Shown here: in pieces, positions 24,817 through 31,841 of the stretch
Layout of the letters: each line of letters starts with the position of its first letter
How positions within the stretch are numbered: position 1 is the first letter of the stretch
Source of the DNA: an uncultured Bacteroidales bacterium
Lineage (GTDB): Bacteria > Bacteroidota > Bacteroidia > Bacteroidales > Paludibacteraceae
Direction: 5' to 3'
NCBI GenBank assembly: GCA_902798385.1
Contig: CADBWK010000015.1
Coordinates: forward strand, 1-37,646
DNA: 37,646 nt
Translations under genes and position numbers: made by a program
The notes under the pieces: generated by a model
Database searches by the model: none
What the model was told of the DNA's origin: nothing
The model's input: the letters and a program-made list of their open reading frames with translations, nothing else

Positions 24817-27479
24817 GACGCTTCAATCGAATAGTATTGCTTGTCGTGATTGTAGTGGGCGCCGCCATAGTGATTGCTTATGGTGGTCTGAGTGCTACCT
24901 TATCTCGTGTGGCTACGCGCGAAGCGAGTAAGTTCCTTGCCCAACTGCCGGAAGGCGAAGCGTCTTGTGGTGAGATATCTTTCAGTCTGCTGACCGGCAC
25001 GGCGCATATCAACGATGTACGCTACACCTACCGTGCAGACGTGCCGGGTAGCCCTGCCAAGCGTCCGGGGATGGAGGTGCATATCGGTTGTGTTGAAGTT
25101 GGGCGTGTGCTCTACTCGCTGCTGCGCGGCAATACGATCTCTGTGAACAGCGTCAGTGTGCAGGAACCCAGTATCGAACTATGGTTGGATGAAAAACATC
25201 CGAAGGAATGCCTGCCGCCCTTTATGATCGACAGTGCTGCCAAGCCGCTCCAGATGCCCTTTAAGCAGATCAGTTTGAACAAACTGCTTATCGAGGATGC
25301 CTCTTTGGCGTTGCATAGTACGAGTACACCTCTGGACGTCGCCGTTCACCATAGTTCGCTGTCTATGCAACAACTGGTCTACGACTCCGCTTTTCATTTC
25401 AACGACTCGGTATATAGTTTCTCGCTGGAGCGCGCTGCGGTCACTCTGCCGGACGGTCGCTCACGTTTCATCACGCAAGACATACGCCTTCAAGCGATGG
25501 GGGTACTCAGTGTTGGGGCTACGCAATATGTCAATATGACCGACCAAACGCTGGCAGATAATATTCCCGGCGCGGACATTCGCATCAAGTGCTTGGAAGT
25601 AGGACCGCTTTCGCATTCCAGTTTATTCAAGGGTGAACTGCTGGTACAGGCGATCAAGGTGCATAGTCCTCACATGGAACTATGGATGGACGAAGAGCAT
25701 CCTGAGTTGTGCTTCCCGCGTACGAAAGAAGGCAAGGCCCAGACGGCGATTATTCTGCCTTTCCACTATGCGGAATTACGGCATCTAATTATGCACAACG
25801 CCTCTTTTGCGCTGCATAGCACCCGTACGCAACTGGACGTGAAGGCAGATAGTTGTTCGCTCGCTTTCCACAAGATGCAGTTCACTGCGGATGCGATGCA
25901 TTGCGACACGGCTTATGATTTCTCGGTGGCATCGGGTACGGTAGTACTGCCTGACGGACAGATGAAACTGGCTACGCGGCAAATCCATCGTGACAAGCAA
26001 GGCATCTTCTCCGTGGGCGAAACACGAATGGCGTACCATGCTGACGAGGCGCGTGCCGGCCAAATGCCGGGCGTAGATATGAGCGTTGAGCGTATCGAGA
26101 TAGGTCCGTTGGCGTTCAATAAACTATGGGACAGACAGGTACTCTTCGAGTCGGCTCGTGTCATTCGTCCGCAGGTGGAGTTATGGTTGGATGAGGAGCA
26201 TCCGGAGCGATGCTTCCCTTCGTACGAGAAGAAAGAACCGAACGAGCGTACAGCCAAACTCAAACAGAAGATCCAAGAGCGGCTTCCGGAAGGCGAATCG
26301 CTGATCCACTTGACGGCGCTTCATCATGCACAGATAGAGAATGCATCACTGGCGCTGCATAGCACCCGTACGCAACTGGACGTAGTAGCAGACAGTTGCT
26401 CGTTGGCTGTACATGACCTTAGTTTCGACAAGACTTTCCATTTCAACGACACGGCCTACAGTTTCTCGCTGGCACATGCCGCGGTAACCCTGCCCGATGG
26501 TTCGATGAAGATGGAGACGCGTGATATCACGCACCGCGACCAGGGAGAAGTGCATATCGGTGCGTCACGTATTGTGCATAACATGGATAAACTGGCCTTG
26601 GGGGATATCGTACAAGAGCCGGTGACATGGATAGACATGCAGTTGAAGCGTTGCGTTATCTCACCGCTCAACCCGATTCGTAAGGCTCTCAATAAAGACT
26701 ATACCATTCGCCATATAGATGCCGAAGTAAGCTTCATGGACATCCTTCGTGACGAGCGCTATAAGCTGAAACACCCTACGGTAATGCCGCAAAAACTACT
26801 GGCGGAACTGCCGATGACTTTTTACGTAAAGGATGCTGATGTGCAGATCCGGCGCATTCATATTGGCTTTGCCATCACGGACACGCATATCGGACATCTG
26901 GACTTGGGCGATATCAATGCTCGGGTGGAGCATATCACCAACCGCCAGGGCTATACCATGCGTCTCGACGGTTCCTGCCAGATGGGAGAAGGCGTGGTCA
27001 ACGCACGATTTGATATGACGATGAACTGCGAATGCGGTTTCCGCATACAACTCAAGGGCAAAGGACTCAACACCTCCTTCCTCAACGGCTTTATCCGTCC
27101 GTTTGCGGGGATCACTTCGGATTGTAAGATAGACTCCATCTACGCCAACTACACGGGAAACAGCACGCGAGCAGATGGAACCTTCCGCATGGTGTACCAC
27201 GATTTCAGTATGAAAGTGAACAAAGGCGACGATATCCCCTTTGAGATCATCACCAAGCATGCCGGCGTGATCACCCGTGTGGGGAATGCACTGGTGCCCA
27301 AGAACAATCCGCCTACCAAGCATCTTAAGCCGCGCGGATATCAGGTTTCGTGGATACGTAATGAGAATAAAGATGTCGAACTATATCTGTTCGGACCGAT
27401 CCTTGACGGTCTAAAGAAAACATTCCTTCCTGGCTTATACGTTCACCTCCGCACCAAAGAAGGAGAGATCCTCGACTAA
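24813..27479 (+). CDS. AsmA-like envelope protein with triplicated module
   Basis: An 888-residue protein with one N-terminal membrane anchor (about residues 8-28) and a long beta-rich periplasmic part. It resembles AsmA/DUF748-type proteins linked to outer-membrane lipid homeostasis, but assignment is by architecture. Three modules repeat: VGRVLYSLLRG...IELWLDEKHPKECLP, VGPLSHSSLFKG...MELWMDEEHPELCFP and IGPLAFNKLWDR...VELWLDEEHPERCFP. Each is followed by ASLALHST-type, FHFNDTAYSFSL-type and VTLPDG-type segments. The unit is about 167 residues (501 bp), with a short insertion in the third. The C-terminal 250 residues hold the AsmA-C-like part (GFRIQLKGKGLNTSFLNGFI). It ends the plus-strand cluster, one base from a convergent gene. 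Confidence 0.75.
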   Translation: MRRFNRIVLLVVIVVGAAIVIAYGGLSATLSRVATREASKFLAQLPEGEASCGEISFSLLTGTAHINDVRYTYRADVPGSPAKRPGMEVHIGCVEVGRVLYSLLRGNTISVNSVSVQEPSIELWLDEKHPKECLPPFMIDSAAKPLQMPFKQISLNKLLIEDASLALHSTSTPLDVAVHHSSLSMQQLVYDSAFHFNDSVYSFSLERAAVTLPDGRSRFITQDIRLQAMGVLSVGATQYVNMTDQTLADNIPGADIRIKCLEVGPLSHSSLFKGELLVQAIKVHSPHMELWMDEEHPELCFPRTKEGKAQTAIILPFHYAELRHLIMHNASFALHSTRTQLDVKADSCSLAFHKMQFTADAMHCDTAYDFSVASGTVVLPDGQMKLATRQIHRDKQGIFSVGETRMAYHADEARAGQMPGVDMSVERIEIGPLAFNKLWDRQVLFESARVIRPQVELWLDEEHPERCFPSYEKKEPNERTAKLKQKIQERLPEGESLIHLTALHHAQIENASLALHSTRTQLDVVADSCSLAVHDLSFDKTFHFNDTAYSFSLAHAAVTLPDGSMKMETRDITHRDQGEVHIGASRIVHNMDKLALGDIVQEPVTWIDMQLKRCVISPLNPIRKALNKDYTIRHIDAEVSFMDILRDERYKLKHPTVMPQKLLAELPMTFYVKDADVQIRRIHIGFAITDTHIGHLDLGDINARVEHITNRQGYTMRLDGSCQMGEGVVNARFDMTMNCECGFRIQLKGKGLNTSFLNGFIRPFAGITSDCKIDSIYANYTGNSTRADGTFRMVYHDFSMKVNKGDDIPFEIITKHAGVITRVGNALVPKNNPPTKHLKPRGYQVSWIRNENKDVELYLFGPILDGLKKTFLPGLYVHLRTKEGEILD
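25809..26383 (+). repeat. Intragenic duplication in the AsmA-like gene
   Basis: A 32-bp stretch encoding LHSTRTQLDV is identical at 25809-25840 and 26352-26383, and a diverged copy lies near 25308-25339. The ELW-DE-HP coding segments fall at about 25181, 25682 and 26183, exactly 501 bp apart. The near-identity of copies 2 and 3 suggests recent duplication or gene conversion. Confidence 0.85.
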
Positions 27480-27480
27480 A

Positions 27481-28248
27481 TTAGAATTTATAACAGAAAC
27501 TTACAAACCAACCCCATTCAGACAGGTGCTGTTTGGGGAGTTGTTTATGTCGTACGAGATTGTTCAGACCGAAGTCATAACCCGATTGCAAACGGTAACG
27601 ATCCCATTCCAGACCACCGCCTAAACCCCATTGAATATTAGCGCGAATCAGTTCGTCTGCATATCGGTCATAGGGCTCGGTGGCTACACCGATCGTTTGC
27701 AACCATGCCTCGGTCTTCGTGCTCAGCTGCTTGTCCATATAATCTTTCTGCGCCAAACCGATATGTAACTGCGGACCTGTATAGAAGAACAGGTTCAACT
27801 TCTTCCAGAGAGGAATCGTATAGTAAACGCGCACGGGAATCGTCAGATTATGCTCCAGCACACGGTGGTCAATATACTCCTTCTGCACACTCGGTGCGTC
27901 CATGGAACGCCAGTGTTGCTCGTTGTGACCATAAAGCAGCGTGTAATAAACGCCTGTCTGCAAACCGAAACGAATTGGCAGATTGAAGGTAAAACTGGCA
28001 CCCAAGCGAATGCCGTGTAAGTACAAACCCGGATAAGTTAACTTGCGAGTACGCTGCTCATGTTGTGCGTATCCCACCTCAATACGGTACTCCACGCCGA
28101 ACTCATAACTCTTCTCTTTCTCCACTTTGCGCGTGGGGTCGAAGAAGGTGTTATCGGCAATCTGATACGCCGGTTGTTTGGTGTCATCCGCCCACAACGC
28201 ACACACGCTGAGGCTCAAAAAAAGCACTATTAATCCGAATTGTCTCAT
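27481..28248 (-). CDS. Outer-membrane beta-barrel protein
   Basis: 255 residues with a signal peptide (MRQFGLIVLFLSLSVCALWA) and alternating aromatic strands typical of small Bacteroidota barrels (LRLGASFTFNLPIRFGLQTGVYYTLLYG-like, LTIPVRVYYTIPLWKKLNLFFYTGPQLHIG, RANIQWGLGGGLEWDRYRLQSGYDFGLNNL). It ends in FVSFCYKF, with the terminal Phe recognised by the BAM machinery. No transport role can be assigned. It has its own promoter overlapping that of pepD and is convergent, one base away, with the AsmA-like gene; no terminator is visible between the two stops. Confidence 0.85.
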   Translation of the reverse strand: MRQFGLIVLFLSLSVCALWADDTKQPAYQIADNTFFDPTRKVEKEKSYEFGVEYRIEVGYAQHEQRTRKLTYPGLYLHGIRLGASFTFNLPIRFGLQTGVYYTLLYGHNEQHWRSMDAPSVQKEYIDHRVLEHNLTIPVRVYYTIPLWKKLNLFFYTGPQLHIGLAQKDYMDKQLSTKTEAWLQTIGVATEPYDRYADELIRANIQWGLGGGLEWDRYRLQSGYDFGLNNLVRHKQLPKQHLSEWGWFVSFCYKF

Positions 28249-28258
28249 AAATCGGCTG

Positions 28259-28306
28259 CAAAGGTACTATAAAATTTTGAAATATGCAAAAAAAGTTGTA
28301 ACTTTG
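28259..28306. promoter_or_regulatory. Overlapping face-to-face promoters (outer-membrane barrel gene and pepD)
   Basis: Minus strand: -33 TTTG at 28290-28287 and -7 TACCTTTG at 28266-28259. Plus strand: -33 TTTTG at 28275-28279 and -7 TAACTTTG at 28299-28306. The boxes occupy exactly the same offsets within 48 bp as at 8759-8806. Confidence 0.8.
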
Positions 28307-28338
28307 TGCCGAATTTGATAATTTAAATAGAATAGTAT

Positions 28339-29787
28339 ATGGAACCGAAAGCAGTTTTTGACATTTTTGCGCAAATCAATCAAGTACCTCGTCCGTCTAA
28401 GCACGAAGAGCGAATCAGTAAGTGGTTGCAAGATTTTGCCGCATCCCATAACATCGAATGTGTGGCTGACGAAGCGATGAACGTTATCATGCGTGTACCC
28501 GCTACGCCAGGTTACGAGAACCACGAAGGCGTTATCCTTCAAGCCCACATGGACATGGTTTGCGAGAAAAACGGCGACGTGCAGCACGACTTTATGACCG
28601 ATCCTATCCAAACCTACGTGGACGGCGAGTGGCTCAAAGCGAAGGGAACGACCCTCGGTGCAGATGACGGCATAGGTATCGCCATGGCACTCGCTGCTAT
28701 CACCGATCCGAACCTGCCACACCCGGCTATCGAGTGCCTCTTTACGGTAGATGAGGAGACCGGTCTCACCGGCGCGATGAAACTGCAAGACGGTATGCTG
28801 CAATCCAAACGTCTCATCAACCTCGACTCCGAAGATGATGGTCAGATCTTCATCGGTTGTGCCGGTGGAATCGACACCCTCGCGAAAATGTACTACGTGC
28901 CTACGATAATCGATAATCGAGAATCGAGAATCGCAATCCGTCTCTCTGTGACAGGATTGCTCGGCGGTCACTCCGGGGATGATATTAATAAAGGTCGCGC
29001 GAATGCTAACCAGTTTATCGTTTGGTTCCTCGCGCGCATCTGGCCGCAGACGGAGATCCAACTCGCATCTATCAACGGAGGTAACCTCCGCAATGCTATC
29101 GCTCGCGAAGCCGAAGCCGTCATCGCGATCCCGATGGCGTACAAAGAGCAGATCCGCATCGAGTGGAATCATTTCGTGGCACAGATGGAAGGTGTCTTCG
29201 GCGAAGTGGAGAAAGACATGCGCCTCGAACTCGAGACCTGCGATATGCCCGATATGTTCGTTCCCGCCGACAAAGCCTATCGTCTTATCATGGCGCTCTG
29301 CGAGTGTCCGCACGGAATGATTGCGATGAGTAAAGAGATGCCGGGACTCGTGGAGACCTCTACCAACCTTGCGTCCATCAAGATGAAAAGTGCCGATTCC
29401 TCCGATTTCATCGAGATAAATACGTCTCAGCGCTCCTCCAAAGAACCGGCTAAACACCACCTCAAATGGGCGGTGGAACAAGCCCTCTCTTTGGCGTGCG
29501 ACGAAGTGACGCACGGAGACGGATACCCGGGTTGGGCACCGAACCCCAACTCTCCCTTGTTGGAGGTCGTTAAGAAGTCCTACACGGATCTCTTCAAGTC
29601 CGAGCCGCAGGTGCTCGCTATCCATGCCGGCCTGGAGTGCGGTCTCTTCCTCGAGAAATATCCCTACCTCGACATGGTTTCCTTTGGTCCGCAGATGGTT
29701 GGAGTTCACTCGCCCCAGGAGCGTCTCTCTATCCCTTCGACGGAGCGCTGCTATAAATGGCTCTGCCAGACATTAAAATCCCTATAA
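28339..29787 (+). CDS. pepD: Cytosol nonspecific (aminoacyl-histidine) dipeptidase, M20C
   Basis: A dinuclear zinc dipeptidase of 482 residues (E. coli PepD is 485). Motifs are INQVPRPSKHEERISKWL, metal ligands in QAHMDMVCEK, GADDGIGIAMALA, the catalytic and ligand glutamates in FTVDEETGLTGAM, NLDSEDDGQIFIGCAGG, GGHSGDDINKGRANA, and the C-terminal ligand region AIHAGLECGLF. It starts at ATG 28339, about 30 bases below its promoter. At about residues 189-198 the coding DNA is a four-unit heptamer repeat (IIDNRESRIA-like), in a loop just before a conserved strand. Followed after 42 bases by feoB, which has its own promoter. Confidence 0.97.
   Translation: MEPKAVFDIFAQINQVPRPSKHEERISKWLQDFAASHNIECVADEAMNVIMRVPATPGYENHEGVILQAHMDMVCEKNGDVQHDFMTDPIQTYVDGEWLKAKGTTLGADDGIGIAMALAAITDPNLPHPAIECLFTVDEETGLTGAMKLQDGMLQSKRLINLDSEDDGQIFIGCAGGIDTLAKMYYVPTIIDNRESRIAIRLSVTGLLGGHSGDDINKGRANANQFIVWFLARIWPQTEIQLASINGGNLRNAIAREAEAVIAIPMAYKEQIRIEWNHFVAQMEGVFGEVEKDMRLELETCDMPDMFVPADKAYRLIMALCECPHGMIAMSKEMPGLVETSTNLASIKMKSADSSDFIEINTSQRSSKEPAKHHLKWAVEQALSLACDEVTHGDGYPGWAPNPNSPLLEVVKKSYTDLFKSEPQVLAIHAGLECGLFLEKYPYLDMVSFGPQMVGVHSPQERLSIPSTERCYKWLCQTLKSL
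28904..28931 (+). repeat. Heptamer tandem repeat inside pepD (4 units)
   Basis: The units are CGATAAT, CGATAAT, CGAGAAT and CGAGAAT. The 28-bp size and unit number match the array inside pdxB, although the unit sequence differs. It encodes a surface-loop segment. Confidence 0.85.
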
Positions 29788-29793
29788 TTAGGT

Positions 29794-29825
29794 ATTGTGC
29801 GCATCGCGAAAAAGCAGTAATTTTG
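29794..29825 (+). promoter_or_regulatory. Promoter for feoB, leaving almost no leader
   Basis: ATTG (29794-29797) and TAATTTTG (29818-29825) have the spacing used by the other promoters here. The GTG start is at 29830, five bases after the -7 box, near or at the predicted first transcribed base. The TAA at 29818 closes the frame upstream, so no longer product is possible. Confidence 0.7.
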
Positions 29826-29829
29826 CAGC

Positions 29830-31491
29830 GTGATTCAAATAGGTGTCATAGGACTGCCGCAGAGCGGTAAGAGTGCGTTGTGTCAAGCCCTGCAGAACTT
29901 GGCAGGCGAAACCATGCAATTTGTCGAGGTGCATCACTCCGATGAACTGCATGGACATGCCTATGACGTCGTGCTGCAGGTGGTTGATGCTACGCGTTTG
30001 GAGGACTCGCTCATGCTCACGCCGCATATCATCGATGAGCAGCAGAAGATCGTTTTGGCCATCGGACGCTACGATTTGTTACTTAAAACAGACCACTCCC
30101 TCAACCTGCCTAAGTTGGAGCAACTCATCGGTGTTCCCACCTGCCGTGTCTCTGTGCGCCTCAACTACGGTTTGCCGAATTGTTTGTCCATCCTGCGCGA
30201 AGTGGCTGCGCGCCCTGCATCTACCGCGCACCCGATCTACCACTTGCGTGATCAAGAGGGCGATGAAGACACCTATCGCGCGTACGTGCACGGTATATTA
30301 ACGGAGACGCTCACGCACGCGAAGGACGACAAGCACCAGACACGCCTGGAGCGCATCGATAAGGTGCTGACCAATCCCTGGCTCGGCTTCCCCATCATGA
30401 TGGCGATTCTCTATTTCGTCTTCTGGTGTACCTTCACGTTGGGGGCCTACCCGCAGGCTTGGATAGAAGGGGGCGTCGACGGATTGAGTGCATGGATCTG
30501 GACGCTGATGGAACCGAGTTGGTGGTCGTCCTTGCTCATCGACGGTGTCCTGCAGGGCGTAGGCGCTGTGTTGGCTTTCCTGCCCAACATCATCATCCTG
30601 TTCTTCTTCATCTCGCTCATGGAGGACTCGGGATATATGGCGCGTGAGGCGTTTATCATGGATACGATCATGCACCGCGTCGGCTTGCACGGCCGTAGTT
30701 TCATCCCGATGCTGATGGGCTTCGGCTGTAACGTCCCGGCTATCATGGCGGCACGCGACATACCGAATCCCAAAGACCGTGTGCTCACCATGCTCATGGT
30801 ACCTTTCATGTCTTGCTCGGCGCGACTACCGGTGTACATGCTCTTCGTGGATACGTTCTTTGAGCACCACAAAGCCCTCGTGATGATTTCGCTCTATGCC
30901 ATCGGCATTTGCCTGTCGGTGATTTTTGCCATCATCATGAAACGCACCAAGTGGTTCCGGCAGGATAACGACGATACGGTCAACGAGTTGCCGGAGTTCC
31001 GTATCCCCAAAGCGCGTAACACAGCTGCGCATATATGGGAGCGCGTGGCGGATTACCTGCAGAAGATCTGCACGGTTATCCTTTGGGCGTCTGTCATTAT
31101 CTGGGCACTCGAGTATTTCCCGACTCAGGACCTCAATGACCTCGAGCACTCGTATCTGGCGTCGATCGGGCAGTTCGTCTCTCCGCTCATGGAGCCGCTC
31201 GGCTTCGATTGGAAGATGTCCGTCTGCCTGCTCACCGGCCTGCCGGCGAAGGAAGCCATCGTATCCACACTCGCCATCCTCTACGGCGGCGACATCAGTG
31301 CGGCTGGTTTCACACCGCTGACGGCTTTCTCGTTCATGCTCTTTGTACTGCTCTACTTCCCCTGCGTAGCAACGATTGCTACCCTGCATCGCGAAGCCGG
31401 CAAACAATGGGCTTGGTTCACGGTCTTCCACAGCCTCTTCTTGGCTTGGTTCATATCATTTGTTGTTTATCAAATAGGTAGTTTGTTATGA
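29830..31491 (+). CDS. feoB: FeoB-type metal permease with a truncated, degenerate G domain
   Basis: A 553-residue inner-membrane transporter; typical FeoB has about 700-770. The permease core is intact: GFGCNVPAIMAARDI, MVPFMSCSARLPVYMLF, LTGLPAKEAIVSTLAILYGG and LLYFPCVATIATLHREAGKQWAW. The N-terminal GTPase domain is abnormal. P-loop GLPQSGKS (residues 8-15) is present, but only about 36 residues separate it from VVDATRLEDSLMLT, where about 65-70 are usual, so switch I and the G3 motif (DLPG) are missing. The G4 NxxD position reads GRYD (79-82). A His cluster (H35, H36, H41, H43) occupies the shortened stretch. Starts at GTG 29830, the only start possible upstream of the P-loop. Overlaps the HMA gene by four bases (ATGA). 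The metal is unknown. Confidence 0.88.
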   Translation: MIQIGVIGLPQSGKSALCQALQNLAGETMQFVEVHHSDELHGHAYDVVLQVVDATRLEDSLMLTPHIIDEQQKIVLAIGRYDLLLKTDHSLNLPKLEQLIGVPTCRVSVRLNYGLPNCLSILREVAARPASTAHPIYHLRDQEGDEDTYRAYVHGILTETLTHAKDDKHQTRLERIDKVLTNPWLGFPIMMAILYFVFWCTFTLGAYPQAWIEGGVDGLSAWIWTLMEPSWWSSLLIDGVLQGVGAVLAFLPNIIILFFFISLMEDSGYMAREAFIMDTIMHRVGLHGRSFIPMLMGFGCNVPAIMAARDIPNPKDRVLTMLMVPFMSCSARLPVYMLFVDTFFEHHKALVMISLYAIGICLSVIFAIIMKRTKWFRQDNDDTVNELPEFRIPKARNTAAHIWERVADYLQKICTVILWASVIIWALEYFPTQDLNDLEHSYLASIGQFVSPLMEPLGFDWKMSVCLLTGLPAKEAIVSTLAILYGGDISAAGFTPLTAFSFMLFVLLYFPCVATIATLHREAGKQWAWFTVFHSLFLAWFISFVVYQIGSLL

Positions 31492-31841
31492 GAAAATATC
31501 TGTTATCCTTGTTCTTTGCACTTTGTTCTGTAATCGTGTTCGCCGCTAAGGCCGACAAACAAGTGGTGGTCCTCTCTTGTGACCTGCATTGCCAGGGGTG
31601 TTGTGATAAGATCATGAAGAATATCGCCTTCGAGAAAGGAGTCAAAGATATCGTTTGTGACCTCAAGACCAAGACCGTCACCGTCACCTTCGATGCCGCC
31701 AAAACCGATGTCCCTACGCTTCTCAATGCCTTCGATAAGATCGGCAAACCCGCGAAGGTGAAAGAGACTCCTGCACAAAAAGAAGCATCGGCTCCTAAGA
31801 CAGAAACCGATGCTAATTCAGGTGCTTCTCAGCCCTACTAA
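31488..31841 (+). CDS. Periplasmic heavy-metal-associated (HMA) domain protein
   Basis: 117 residues: signal peptide (MRKYLLSLFFALCSVIVFAA), then an HMA ferredoxin-like fold with the metal site HCQGCC (H34, C35, C38, C39; an additional C31) and GVKDIVCDLKTKTVTVTFD. A flexible Lys/Ala/Thr-rich tail follows (KETPAQKEASAPKTET). The HCxxC site is typical for soft or thiophilic metals such as Cu(I). Its four-base overlap with feoB implies coupled expression and suggests delivery or scavenging of the transported metal; this is inference. Its stop overlaps the convergent OmpA-like gene's stop by four bases. Confidence 0.88.
   Translation: MRKYLLSLFFALCSVIVFAAKADKQVVVLSCDLHCQGCCDKIMKNIAFEKGVKDIVCDLKTKTVTVTFDAAKTDVPTLLNAFDKIGKPAKVKETPAQKEASAPKTETDANSGASQPY

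Noticed and set aside
29788-29829. Missing FeoB G-domain sequence hidden upstream by a frameshift
   Set aside because: Only 42 bases separate the pepD stop from the feoB start, and the deletion lies after the P-loop, not before it, so an upstream frameshift cannot explain it.
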